A DNA stretch of 64,000 bases from Nocardioides astragali (GTDB lineage: Bacteria > Actinomycetota > Actinomycetes > Propionibacteriales > Nocardioidaceae): positions 461,997 to 525,996 of the forward strand of contig NZ_JAFMZM010000005.1 in NCBI RefSeq assembly GCF_024436375.1. Direction: 5' to 3'. A program made the position numbers and the translations under genes. The notes under the pieces were generated by a model. It had not been told where the DNA came from and made no database searches. It was given only the letters and a program-made list of their open reading frames with translations. This document shows positions 44,538 to 52,378 of this stretch, piece after piece (position 1 is the first letter of the stretch; every line of letters begins with the position of its first letter).

Positions 44538-44568
44538 GAGCCGTGCCGGCTTGTTGCCGGCACGGCTC
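44538..44568 (-). terminator. Terminator after the copper chaperone gene
   Basis: A perfect 13-bp stem, GAGCCGTGCCGGC (44538-44550) with GCCGGCACGGCTC (44556-44568), and a 5-nt loop. It lies 53 bp downstream of the chaperone stop on the minus strand and separates that operon from the cyclase gene. Confidence 0.85.
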
Positions 44569-44621
44569 TCTCGTGGAGTCCGCGCTCCGATCGGCGGTTC
44601 ACACCCACCGGAGCACGGGGT

Positions 44622-44825
44622 TCAGGGGGCCAGGGTGTAGCCGGCCTCCTCGACCGCCTTACGAACCTGGTCGGGGTTCAGGCCCTCGGAGGCCACGGTG
44701 ACCCGGCCGGAGGCGAGGTCCACGTGAACATCGGTCACCCCGGGGAGGGCGCCTACTTCGGCTGTGACGGAACGGGCGCAGTGGTCGCAGGTCATTCCGA
44801 CGACGGAGTAGGTCTCGGTGCACAT
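44622..44825 (-). CDS. copZ: CopZ-like copper chaperone (HMA domain)
   Basis: A 67-residue HMA protein with the copper-binding motif GMTCDHC and the ferredoxin-like strand pattern ending in VRKAVEEAGYTL. The expected role is carrying Cu(I) to a P1B ATPase such as the one at 40225. ATG 44825 lies 54 bp after the MFS transporter stop, so it is probably transcribed from the promoter of that gene (46371). A strong terminator follows. Confidence 0.88.
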   Translation of the reverse strand: MCTETYSVVGMTCDHCARSVTAEVGALPGVTDVHVDLASGRVTVASEGLNPDQVRKAVEEAGYTLAP

Positions 44826-44879
44826 GGGTTGTTCCTTTCGTTGGACCGGGACGGTCCCGGCAGCTTGTTTCAGTTGGGG

Positions 44880-46325
44880 TCAGGCGTTGACGCGCTCGGC
44901 GGACTCGGTGGGCGCGGCGGCGGGCTGGCCTCTGAGGAGGACGCCGGAGAGCAGCGCACCCGCGAGCGCGATGCCAGCAGCTCCGAGCAGGCCGGCCGAG
45001 AACCCGTCCGTGATGGCGACCGCGTCACCGAGCTGGTTCGCGCCGGCCGCGGCGGCGACCGCGGTCATGGCGGCCAGGCCGAGGGCCGAGCCGATCTGGT
45101 AGCTGGTGTTGACGATCCCGGCGGCGAGACCGCCTTCCTCGGGCGCAGCTGCGGACAGCGCGGTGCCCAGCGAGGGGATGAAGGCCATCGCCATGCCAGC
45201 GGCCGTGACGAGCGTGGCGGGGAGCACGTCGACGGTGAACGTCCCGTCAGGCCGGACGAGAGACAGCCAGACGAGTCCGGCTGCCAGTGCGGCGAGGCCC
45301 GTGACGGTCATCGTCTTGGGACCGAAGCGCTCGATGAGCTTCGGAGCGGCGAAAATCATCCCGACCATGATCGTGACGGTCAGCGGAAGAAGGGCCGCGC
45401 CACTTTCGAAGGCGCCCAGGCCGATGACCTGCTGCAGGTAGAGGTTGATGAAGAAGAACATCGGGATCCACGCTGCCCCCAGCAGGAACTGGGCGAGGTT
45501 GGCCGCAGCCAGGTTGGGTGCGCGGAAGATCCCGAGACGCATCAAGGGTGCGGACACCCGGGCCTGCAGGAGCACGAACACGGCGAGCAGGGCGACACCG
45601 GATGCACCGATGAGAAGCGTGGAGGACGAGCCCCAGCCGACCTCCGGTGCACGCACCACAGCGAACACCAGGGCCGCGAGGCCCGCGGTCGCGGTGACCG
45701 CTCCACCGACGTCGATCGAACCGCGGCGGATCGCGCCAGCCGGCATGGCCATGGGCGTGAGGACCACGACCGCGATCGCGAGCGGCACGTTGATGAAGAA
45801 CACCCAGGGCCAGCTCGCGTACTCGGTGAGGACACCGCCTAGGAACACGCCGGCGGTTCCGCCGGCGGGCGCGGCAGCCCCGTAGAGGGCCAGCGCCTTG
45901 GTCAGCTCCTTCGGGTTCGCCCCGAAGGTCATGAACAGCAAGGTGAGTGCCGCCGGTGCGATCAACGCTGAGCCAACGCCCTGAACAGCGCGGCCGGCGA
46001 GCTCGACTCCGACGCTGCCGGCGAAGCCGGCCAGGAGTGACCCGGCCGCCAGGATGATCCAGCCGAGGCTGAACATGCGACGGGCGCCGTAGAGGTCGGA
46101 GAGCCGGCCGCCAAGCAGCAGCAGACCCCCGAAGGCCACGACGTAGGCGTTGAACACCCAGCTGAGGTCTTGCGGGCTGAAACCCAGGTCAGCCTGCATC
46201 TTTGGCAAGGCCACGCCGATGATGGACGTGTCCATGATGACCATGAACTGAGCTGCGGCGATGAGGCCGAGGGCCAGCCAACGCCGGCTGCTCGGGGACC
46301 CCGCAGTGGAAGCGGTTGAAGACAT
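44880..46325 (-). CDS. MFS transporter, DHA2-like
   Basis: A 481-residue transporter with 14 predicted membrane helices. WLALGLIAAAQFMVIMDTS is the characteristic first helix of EmrB/QacA-type exporters, and GRLSDLYGARR is motif A. Members export drugs, dyes or metabolites by proton antiport. The ATG at 46325 follows AGAGAGGCAACG; an 85-codon upstream extension is discarded because the GACAG promoter lies within it. It is co-transcribed with the copper chaperone downstream, an unusual pairing. Confidence 0.9.
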   Translation of the reverse strand: MSSTASTAGSPSSRRWLALGLIAAAQFMVIMDTSIIGVALPKMQADLGFSPQDLSWVFNAYVVAFGGLLLLGGRLSDLYGARRMFSLGWIILAAGSLLAGFAGSVGVELAGRAVQGVGSALIAPAALTLLFMTFGANPKELTKALALYGAAAPAGGTAGVFLGGVLTEYASWPWVFFINVPLAIAVVVLTPMAMPAGAIRRGSIDVGGAVTATAGLAALVFAVVRAPEVGWGSSSTLLIGASGVALLAVFVLLQARVSAPLMRLGIFRAPNLAAANLAQFLLGAAWIPMFFFINLYLQQVIGLGAFESGAALLPLTVTIMVGMIFAAPKLIERFGPKTMTVTGLAALAAGLVWLSLVRPDGTFTVDVLPATLVTAAGMAMAFIPSLGTALSAAAPEEGGLAAGIVNTSYQIGSALGLAAMTAVAAAAGANQLGDAVAITDGFSAGLLGAAGIALAGALLSGVLLRGQPAAAPTESAERVNA

Positions 46326-46338
46326 CGTTGCCTCTCTT

Positions 46339-47145
46339 TCAGACGAGCAGCCGGTCGGCTGCTGGGTGGAAGGTTTGTGGTGTCGCCTGTTCAGGCGCTG
46401 TCCAGGACCTGTTCCAATCCGGCACCTGGTCGGTGCTGGTGGCCGGCACGGACTCGCCCACAGGCGTGCCGTCGGGCAGGAACCTGCAAGGCTCCTGGTC
46501 GGCGGAGCGGCTCCAACGCCGCTTCTGGTCGATGAGCAGGGCAGCGATGACCCCGGCGAAGGCGAGAAAGCCAGCGGCAACGGCCCATGCCATGCCTGGA
46601 GCGGCCAGCGTCTGCACCGCGAGCCCGGCGAGGACCCCCGCCAAGATGGCCAGGACGGCAGCGACGGCCGTCGCCGCGTGGGAGAGGTGATGCCAACGCT
46701 TGTGGCGCTGTCCCGCCTGACGCATCACAGCGTGGGCGTCGTCGCCGGCGCTGATCAACCAGTACTGCCGGGCCTCGGGCTCGATGGTGAGGTAGAAGCT
46801 GCGGATCCGCCCGATGGCCCTGGCGTAGTACGCGTCATGAACTGCGAGGTCAGCAAGCCGGATGTAGCTGGTCAGCCCCAGCGCGAGCAGCGCCGGCAGG
46901 ATGGTGAAGGCGAACACCAGGAAGGTGTCGCCCATGGTGTCAAGCTGTGCGACCAACGCCAGCGCGACGGTCGCGCCGCTGACAGCCGACAGGAACAGCT
47001 GGCTGCGGCCGTTCGCCTCGACGATGGTCGAGGACCGGGACGACTGAAGCGTGTAGTGCTCGGTGGTCAGGGCCGACATCAGGGCCGGGTTGGGAGCCGG
47101 TCGGCCTTGCGGGGCTTCGCCGTCGCGGGAGTCTTGGGAGTTCAT
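46339..47145 (-). CDS. Membrane protein, 268 aa
   Basis: A 268-residue protein with four predicted membrane helices in two pairs (SAVSGATVALALVAQLD and FLVFAFTILPALLALGL; then ATAVAAVLAILAGVLAGLA and AWAVAAGFLAFAGVIAALL). A charged middle region (IGRIRSFYLTIEPEARQYW) and a soluble C-terminus rich in Pro/Thr/Trp complete it. I recognise no named family. The ATG at 47145 lies only 7 bp after the -10 hexamer of site 6, so its mRNA is probably leaderless. Its 3' end contains the promoter of the MFS gene. Confidence 0.75.
   Translation of the reverse strand: MNSQDSRDGEAPQGRPAPNPALMSALTTEHYTLQSSRSSTIVEANGRSQLFLSAVSGATVALALVAQLDTMGDTFLVFAFTILPALLALGLTSYIRLADLAVHDAYYARAIGRIRSFYLTIEPEARQYWLISAGDDAHAVMRQAGQRHKRWHHLSHAATAVAAVLAILAGVLAGLAVQTLAAPGMAWAVAAGFLAFAGVIAALLIDQKRRWSRSADQEPCRFLPDGTPVGESVPATSTDQVPDWNRSWTAPEQATPQTFHPAADRLLV
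46371..46413 (-). promoter_or_regulatory. GACAG-repeat promoter (site 5)
   Basis: On the minus strand: AACAG (46413-46409), GACAG (46402-46398), AACAG (46391-46387) in 11-bp steps, then 10 bp and AAACCT (46376-46371). The site lies inside the 3' coding part of the membrane-protein gene at 46339 and 45 bp upstream of the MFS start. Confidence 0.75.
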
Positions 47146-47152
47146 GGCCGTG

Positions 47153-47195
47153 AATCTGCTCGGGGGCACTGTCCGCCGACTGTCGCCCCCCTGTT
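47153..47195 (-). promoter_or_regulatory. GACAG-repeat promoter (site 6), leaderless
   Basis: On the minus strand: AACAG (47195-47191), GACAG (47184-47180), GACAG (47173-47169) in 11-bp steps, then 10 bp and CAGATT (47158-47153). Transcription starting about 7 bp further would begin at the ATG of the membrane-protein gene. Confidence 0.78.
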
Positions 47196-47207
47196 CTGGA
47201 AGGGTGC

Positions 47208-47763
47208 TCAGCGAGCTTCGTCAGGCAGCAGGCTGAACATCACGGTGTCGCGACGCCCTTCCTTGAAGCTGATGTGGGAGCGCAGGACTCCCTCCTCGGT
47301 GAAACTGCAGCGTTCGGCCAGCCACTGGGAGGCATGGTTGTCCGGGCCACATGTCAGCTCGAGCCGAGCAAGGCCGAGTTGGTCGAAGGCGTGAGCGGCA
47401 GCCAGTCGAACGGCGCCGGTAGCCACACCTCGTCCCCGGGCGTGCGCCGCGCGCCAGTACCCGACCGCGCCGCGCCCGTCGTGGATGTCGTAGAGGGACA
47501 AACCACCTAGGACGGCTTGGTCGTCGGCTGGATCAGTGAGGGCAAAGTCCACCGTGCTCGCCGCGCAGCCGCCCCTGCTCCTGAGCCATGAAGTAGGCGC
47601 GTGCGTCTTCCTCTGTGTACGGAGTCGCATGGGTCCAGGAGAACTCCTGAATCAGCGGGTCCTGGTACTGCATCAGGTTGTCCGGCAGGTCCGTCGTCCG
47701 CCAAGGGCGCAACGCGACAACCGAGTCGCTGAGTCGTCGCGCCGGAAGGGGCAGTTCGGTCAT
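47208..47763 (-). pseudogene. GNAT acetyltransferase, frameshifted
   Basis: From ATG 47763 (AAGGAG upstream) the frame reads LSDSVVALRPWRTTDLPDN and EEDARAYFMAQEQGRL, then hits a stop soon after. A second frame continues with STVDFALTDPADDQAVLGGL, YWRAAHARGRGVATGAVRLA (the GNAT acetyl-CoA loop) and the C-terminal ERCSFTEEGVLRSH. Together they make one intact RimJ/RimL-type GNAT of about 180 residues. The frame break lies near 47560-47575 in a C-rich run, so a recent mutation or a sequencing error are both possible. Its promoter (site 7) is intact. Confidence 0.8.
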
Positions 47764-47844
47764 TGTTCTGATCGCTCCTTGGTTGTGCGCCAAAGCGCGT
47801 TAGGGAGGGTCGCACTTCGAGATCGCTCTTCGTACGTGGAGGGA

Positions 47845-47889
47845 ACGATCCGCCGATCGCCTGTCCCAGCGCTGTCGCGCGGTGCTGTC
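47845..47889 (-). promoter_or_regulatory. GACAG-repeat promoter (site 7)
   Basis: On the minus strand GACAG lies at 47876-47872 and 47865-47861 (11 bp apart), with a further GACAG at 47889-47885 offset by 13 bp. Ten bp after the last unit comes GATCGT (47850-47845). It drives the GNAT gene. Confidence 0.7.
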
Positions 47890-47907
47890 GGTGCGACCCG
47901 AGTCAGC

Positions 47908-49317
47908 TCATCCACTCCCGAGCGGCTCGCCGGTGCGCACCGAGGCAATGACATCGAGGATCGCCTGGCTCGTAGCCGCTGCGGCTCGTTCATCGACGAG
48001 GAAGTCGGCGTGGGCGGCGCCCTCGATGACGCGGTGGACGCTGTTGGTCGAGAGGGTGGCCAGCTTGTCCTGCTCCGGCATCCAGCCCGGGGGGCTGCCT
48101 TCGCCGGCGGTCAGCACGTACAGCGGGTTGTCGGCGAACGAGGTGAGCGCGGCGGCTTCCTTGGCCGAGGTGCCCCCTTGGAGGTACTCGTCGATCGTGC
48201 TGCGGAGGTGCTTGGTCGTCGCGAGGCTCGCGCGCACCTCGGCCTCCGAGCGAGACGGCAAGGTTGCGTCCTCAAGGCTGACGACGAGGCGCATCAGACC
48301 GACACGCGCGGTGGCCGAGACCAGTGCTGACAGGCGGCTCATCGGGGCGTAGGAGCTGGCGGGTGACTTCGGCGGGATCGGGGCCGATACCGGTGCCGTG
48401 GAGTCGATCAGCACCATGCCGGCCACCTCGTGCGGGTACAGGTCGGTGTAGGTGAGCGCGTAGAGCCCCCCGAACGAGTGCCCCGCCAGCACGTATGGGC
48501 CAGGCACATTCCCGCGCTCCAGCAGCGTGTGCAGATCCGTGGCGATCTGGCTGGCGTCCTGTGTTGTCTTGGCGGGGTCGCTCCATCCCCGCCCCGCGCG
48601 GTCATAGACGCAGACGCGAGTGTCGCGGGCGACGACAGGTGCAATCCAACCCGTCGTTGACGACGACATGCCCGCGCCCGGCTCCAGCACAACGGTGGGA
48701 CTGCCGGAGCCCGTGCAGTGAAGGTGCAGGCGGTGTCCTCCCAAGTCGATGAGCTTGCCCGGCATCTCGTAGTCCATCTCCGTTTGGGAACGAACCGTTT
48801 CCGTGCCGGCCCCGACCGAGACGACAGCGAGAAGAACGACCACCGGGTAGAGGAGCCATCGCCCGAACCGACTGCCCATGTCTTGACGGATGCGCACCAC
48901 CATCCACACCGCGAGTGCGAGCATGGCCGCAGGCCACACCCAGCGAAGAACGTCGTCCGCACCTGAACCAAAGGCGATGAGCATGAGCCCGCCGAGACCC
49001 ATCAACTTCGCCGGAGCCCACGCCCACGGCTGCGGCTGATCGGTGAACCGGACAGACAGCATCCCCAGCGTTGCCCACCCCACAGCGAAGCCGCAGAGCA
49101 CCGCCCCGGTGAGCTCGCTCGGTTCGGGCGCAATGAACGGCACAGCAGCGAGGAGCAGCGCGGCCAGAAGGCCGGACGCCAGGGAACCGGCAACGATCCG
49201 GCCAAGGCGTCCCCTCGGCTCACGACGGCGAGGGGTCTCCCGGCCGCGATGTGCCGAAGGGGTCACGTCGCGCTGGGTCCTCCGGTCGACCCCTTCGGTC
49301 AGTGGTGAAGCAGCCAT
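47908..49317 (-). CDS. Membrane-anchored alpha/beta hydrolase, 469 aa
   Basis: Four membrane helices occupy about residues 40-155 (IVAGSLASGLLAALLLAAVP, LLYPVVVLLAVVSVGAG and others). The remainder is an alpha/beta hydrolase: VVLEPGAGMSSSTTG, VCVYDRAGRGWSD, the serine elbow LAGHSFGGLYAL and a final histidine in IEGAAHADFLVDE. ATG 49317 is favoured (AGGA 9-10 nt upstream). It resembles exported or membrane-bound lysophospholipase/esterase-like enzymes; its substrate is unknown. It is expressed from the GACAG-repeat promoter at 49386-49428. Confidence 0.85.
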   Translation of the reverse strand: MAASPLTEGVDRRTQRDVTPSAHRGRETPRRREPRGRLGRIVAGSLASGLLAALLLAAVPFIAPEPSELTGAVLCGFAVGWATLGMLSVRFTDQPQPWAWAPAKLMGLGGLMLIAFGSGADDVLRWVWPAAMLALAVWMVVRIRQDMGSRFGRWLLYPVVVLLAVVSVGAGTETVRSQTEMDYEMPGKLIDLGGHRLHLHCTGSGSPTVVLEPGAGMSSSTTGWIAPVVARDTRVCVYDRAGRGWSDPAKTTQDASQIATDLHTLLERGNVPGPYVLAGHSFGGLYALTYTDLYPHEVAGMVLIDSTAPVSAPIPPKSPASSYAPMSRLSALVSATARVGLMRLVVSLEDATLPSRSEAEVRASLATTKHLRSTIDEYLQGGTSAKEAAALTSFADNPLYVLTAGEGSPPGWMPEQDKLATLSTNSVHRVIEGAAHADFLVDERAAAATSQAILDVIASVRTGEPLGSG

Positions 49318-49385
49318 CTCGAGCACGTCCTTCGCCTGTATCGGTGCTGCAGGCGTCGGATGCTCCGGGGCGCCGGTGAGGTCCC

Positions 49386-49428
49386 AGGTTCAGCGGGCGG
49401 CCTTGCCTCGGTCTGTCCGGCCGCTGTC
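49386..49428 (-). promoter_or_regulatory. GACAG-repeat promoter (site 8)
   Basis: On the minus strand: GACAG (49428-49424), GACAG (49417-49413), a weaker GCAAG (49406-49402) in 11-bp steps, then 10 bp and GAACCT (49391-49386). It lies 68 bp upstream of the hydrolase start. Confidence 0.72.
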
Positions 49429-49766
49429 CGCTTCCGCCAGAGCCCGGAACGCGGCGCGGCCTCAGGTCGCGGGCGCGGCGTCACCGAACATGGTGACGCT
49501 CATCGCGGGTGTCCCGCCGGACAGCAAGCGAGACTGCAGGGGTGGTCAGGGAGCCAGCCAGACCCAGGAGGGCACCCTGTAGAACTGCCTCCCGGCCGGC
49601 ATCACTTCCACCAACTACCCGACCAGCTCCGCCCTCGGTCTGGCCGCGACGACCGCGGTCGCCACCGTGCGGTGGCGACCAGACGGCGAATGCCGGGCCC
49701 ACACCGGCGCCACTTAGGCACCTGCTTCCGAGGGTGCGAAGGCGACCACGTCAGCGCCGGCTTTCG
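49429..49766. other. Intergenic, nothing certain
   Basis: About 340 bp between two GACAG sites. One plus-strand frame reads GITSTNYPTSSALGLAATTA before a stop near 49716 and might be a gene remnant, but it has no start and I cannot name it. Confidence 0.4.
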
Positions 49767-49793
49767 GACAGCGTTGGGACAGGCCGATGACGC
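49767..49793 (+). promoter_or_regulatory. GACAG-repeat site upstream of HMA gene (site 9)
   Basis: GACAG at 49767 and 49778 with GACGC at 49789 (11-bp steps). The expected -10 position reads TGTTCA, which does not fit; CAGAAT at 49808-49813 is a better hexamer but 4 bp further downstream. A probable but non-canonical member. Confidence 0.5.
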
Positions 49794-49834
49794 ACGGTTG
49801 TCGTGTTCAGAATGAACCCAGAGAGGAGCGCGCC

Positions 49835-50038
49835 ATGAGAGACCTGAGATTGTGGGTCCAGGGCATGGGCTGCCGACGCTGCGTGCGTGAGGTGACCAGC
49901 CGCCTGCGGGATGTCCCGGGGGTGACCACCGTCGTGGCCGACATCTCGACCAACACGGTGCGGCTGGCCGGGTCGATGTCAGATGCGGACGTGCTGGCTG
50001 CTTTCAAGGGCACGACGTACGTCGCCCGAATCCAGTAG
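49835..50038 (+). CDS. Heavy-metal-associated (HMA) domain protein
   Basis: A 67-residue HMA protein. LWVQGMGCRRCVREVTSRL carries the two metal-binding cysteines in GMGCRRC; the usual threonine after methionine (GMTCxxC) is glycine. The rest (VPGVTTVVADISTNTVRLAG) follows the beta-alpha-beta pattern of copper chaperones. The ATG follows GAGAGGAGCGCG. It is monocistronic and lies behind a GACAG-repeat site, like the copper ATPase and the MFS/CopZ operon. Confidence 0.82.
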   Translation: MRDLRLWVQGMGCRRCVREVTSRLRDVPGVTTVVADISTNTVRLAGSMSDADVLAAFKGTTYVARIQ

Positions 50039-50071
50039 CCATCCAGGCCCGGTTCCGCCTCTTCGGCAGGA

Positions 50072-50114
50072 GACAGGAGCGGGACAGGCCAGCGACAGGG
50101 CGCCGCCGCAGGCT
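50072..50114 (+). promoter_or_regulatory. GACAG-repeat promoter (site 10)
   Basis: Three perfect GACAG units at 50072, 50083 and 50094 (11-bp steps), 10 bp, then CAGGCT (50109-50114). It lies 38 bp upstream of a 49-residue peptide gene. Confidence 0.8.
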
Positions 50115-50152
50115 GATCACAGTTCAGCCACTAGACCAAGGCGGTGACAGAG

Positions 50153-50302
50153 ATGATGATCGAAGAGGAGACCGGCACCTATTCCGGTCGCACCACCCAC
50201 TCGCACAACGGTTACTCCGCGGGCGACTTCAGCAACGTTCCATTCACCTGGACCAAGCTCTACCCCCCATACGTGTCGATGCCTACGTTCCCGCAGAAGT
50301 AG
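50153..50302 (+). CDS. Small Tyr/Ser/Thr-rich peptide, 49 aa
   Basis: The frame starts with two ATG codons (50153, 50156) after GGCGGTG and ends at TAG 50302, 13 bp before the VOC gene. The peptide begins with an acidic segment (MMIEEETGTYSG), continues with many S, T, H, N and aromatic residues and ends VSMPTFPQK. It has no cysteine, no membrane helix and no signal peptide. The acidic leader followed by an uncharged T/S/Y/W-rich core resembles a peptide-precursor layout, but no modification enzyme is adjacent. Expressed from a perfect GACAG-repeat promoter. Confidence 0.55.
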   Translation: MMIEEETGTYSGRTTHSHNGYSAGDFSNVPFTWTKLYPPYVSMPTFPQK

Positions 50303-50315
50303 AGGAGCACCCCAC

Positions 50316-50726
50316 ATGAGCGACGGACAGCGGCAGCGCGTCCTGCAGATGCGTCTGGTCGTCGAAGCCACGGACTACGACGAAGCAGTCGCCTTCTATC
50401 GCGATGTCCTGGGGGCTCGGGAAAAGTTGCAGGTACACGGGGACAACGACGAGAAGGTCACGATCCTCGATGTCGGCAGAGCCACCCTCGAGATCTCCAA
50501 CCCCGCACAAGTCGGCATGATCGACAAGGTCGAGGTTGGCCGCCACGTGAGCCCTCCCCTTCGTGTCGCGTTCGAAGTCGCCGATGCAGCCGGTGTCACA
50601 TCAGAACTCACCGCCGCCGGCGCGAACCTCTTGGCACGCCCGACGAGAACGCCGTGGGACTCGCTCAACGCCAGACTCGAAGGACCAGGTGAACTTCAGA
50701 TCACCATCTTCGAGGAACTCGCCTGA
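50316..50726 (+). CDS. VOC (glyoxalase/bleomycin resistance) family protein
   Basis: A 136-residue VOC protein: LRLVVEATDYDEAVAFYRDV is the classic first beta-alpha unit, followed by VTILDVGRATLEIS, VAFEVADAAGVTSEL and the C-terminal EGPGELQITIFEEL with a metal-site-like glutamate. Members act as isomerases, dioxygenases or antibiotic-binding proteins. The ATG follows AGAGGAGCACCC. It is the second gene of an operon with the 49-residue peptide, so it might bind or modify a small molecule related to it. Confidence 0.85.
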   Translation: MSDGQRQRVLQMRLVVEATDYDEAVAFYRDVLGAREKLQVHGDNDEKVTILDVGRATLEISNPAQVGMIDKVEVGRHVSPPLRVAFEVADAAGVTSELTAAGANLLARPTRTPWDSLNARLEGPGELQITIFEELA

Positions 50727-50862
50727 CCACTGCTCTGGGTCACGAGAGCGCTCTTTGTCGCACGCGCAACGAGACCTGCAGGATCCCGTCGTCGGTCCGT
50801 GGCGGCTACCCAACCGGTTGGAGTCCTCAGCACAACTCGCGCTGACGCGCGCCGCCGGACGC

Positions 50863-50905
50863 GACAGCGGTCTGACAGCCCCGAGACAGCGCGTCCGGCG
50901 AGCAT
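50863..50905 (+). promoter_or_regulatory. GACAG-repeat promoter (site 11)
   Basis: Three perfect GACAG units at 50863, 50874 and 50885 (11-bp steps), 10 bp, then GAGCAT (50900-50905). It lies 52 bp upstream of the isochorismatase-like gene. Confidence 0.8.
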
Positions 50906-50957
50906 CTGGTCACGACCCGCTGCTCCGACGCAGGGAGCACTCGTACGAAGGAGACCC

Positions 50958-51551
50958 GTGGAACTCTCAGGCGACATTCGACTGGGTGACGCGGTGGCCC
51001 TCGTGGTTATCGACGCACAGGTAGCGTTCGACGATCCGCGTTGGGGACCGCGCAACAACCCTGCGTGCGATGCCAACATCGCCACGCTTGTGGCGGCGTT
51101 TGCAGACGCCGGCCGACCATTCGTGTATGTGCGGCACGAGTCGGCCAACCCGGACAGCGTCTTCCACGCGAGCAACCCGGGGACTGCGCTCAAGCCCTAT
51201 CTGCTCGACCACACACCCGACCTGGTGGTGACCAAGACCGTCCACTCCAGCTTTCACGGAGACCCGGACCTGAGCTCCTGGCTCCATGCCCGCGCACTGC
51301 GCTCTGTGGTGATCGCCGGGATCACGACGAACCATTGCTGCGAGACGACGGCGCGCGTCGGGGAGAACCTCGGCTTCATCGTCTGGTTCGCCCTGGACGC
51401 CACCCACACGTTCGACCGGGTGGGTCCGGACGGAACGTGCATGACAGCTGAGGAACTGGCGAAGGCGACGGCGACCAATCTGCACGACCAGTTCGCGACG
51501 GTCGTCGACACCGAGCAGGTCCTTGCCGCCCTCCACTCGCAGGTCGGCTGA
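50958..51551 (+). CDS. Isochorismatase-like cysteine hydrolase
   Basis: A 197-residue protein of the isochorismatase/nicotinamidase-like fold. The catalytic triad is visible: aspartate in LVVIDAQVAF, lysine in VVTKTVHSSFHG and cysteine in GITTNHCCETTARVG. The family hydrolyses amides or vinyl ethers (ureidoacrylate, nicotinamide, N-carbamoylsarcosine). GTG 50958 follows GAAGGAG; the frame upstream is ignored because the GACAG promoter lies in it. Monocistronic. Confidence 0.88.
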   Translation: MELSGDIRLGDAVALVVIDAQVAFDDPRWGPRNNPACDANIATLVAAFADAGRPFVYVRHESANPDSVFHASNPGTALKPYLLDHTPDLVVTKTVHSSFHGDPDLSSWLHARALRSVVIAGITTNHCCETTARVGENLGFIVWFALDATHTFDRVGPDGTCMTAEELAKATATNLHDQFATVVDTEQVLAALHSQVG

Positions 51552-52125
51552 CAGCACCACAAACGTGTGCCCGTCCAACGGACTGGTGAATCAACGCGCT
51601 TCTTGGATACGGACGCGACCCGCTTCACCTGTCCGACCCCAAGCGATCAGCCGCACTGATACTCGGCGTCCCCATGATGGTCCGCAGAACGCGGCGTCAC
51701 CCCCTCGATGATCCTGCCCGCGCTTTCGATCGGCGCGCGCCATGCCCGGGCGCGCCAGCTCAGGGTTCGATCGTTCGGCATCGCGTCCACTGTCGCCCAG
51801 CAACGTCATTCCAGACCAAACGAGGTCGTTGGGGGGCTTCGGGCGCGTGGCATGGTTTGAACGGCGTGGCCCGCGACGGCGACGACCCGGACGACGTGGC
51901 GCGCCCCCCTTCGCCCAGTCCGCACTGAGTCCTCGCCGCAGCCGACGTATGACAGGAAGCCTCGGCCGGGCAGGCTGCGGCTGGTCGCAAGCTGGACCTC
52001 TAGGAATTCTGCCGTCCGAGTGGCCCAGCAGGGCCGGCCGCACCGGACTCGCGGCTCCTCCGTCACAGTCGTGGCCAGCCGACTCATTCGACTGTCTTGC
52101 GGCTGGCTGGCACCTCGCCGAGACG
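51552..52125. other. Intergenic, no gene recognised
   Basis: About 570 bp with long but characterless frames on both strands and no credible ribosome binding site. One single GACAG occurs at 51546-51560 without tandem partners. I see no terminator. Confidence 0.5.
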
Positions 52126-52168
52126 GAAAGCCGCCGGACAGTCGAAGGCAAGGCGCCTGATCGAGGGT
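52126..52168 (+). promoter_or_regulatory. Degenerate GACAG-repeat promoter (site 12), leaderless
   Basis: GAAAG (52126), GACAG (52137) and GCAAG (52148) in 11-bp steps, then 10 bp and GAGGGT (52163-52168). Only the middle unit is perfect, but the geometry is exact, and the predicted start point coincides with the ATG at 52175. Confidence 0.5.
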
Positions 52169-52174
52169 CATCTC

Positions 52175-52378
52175 ATGGCAACAAGGCCATCCAGATCAGC
52201 GGCGGTGAGAACGATGCAGACAATCCAGGCAGCCCCGGTCGTCACGCGACCGCGCCCAGGTCGCCACGGTGGCGTCACCCCGACTTGCTGGTGTGGGCAG
52301 GACCTCGAGCACGTCCGGCGAGCCCACTGCCCTCGGTGTGGCCGGGCGCAGGTAGCGCCCTTCCGCGCCGCCTACTGA
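52175..52378 (+). CDS. Small zinc-ribbon-like protein, 67 aa
   Basis: A 67-residue basic protein with a four-cysteine ribbon: TCWCGQDLEHVRRAHCPRCG. It would bind one zinc and could be a small DNA- or protein-binding factor. No ribosome binding site precedes ATG 52175, but a -10-like hexamer ends 6 bp upstream, consistent with a leaderless transcript. No family name is known to me. It is followed 80 bp later by another tiny gene. Confidence 0.55.
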   Translation: MATRPSRSAAVRTMQTIQAAPVVTRPRPGRHGGVTPTCWCGQDLEHVRRAHCPRCGRAQVAPFRAAY

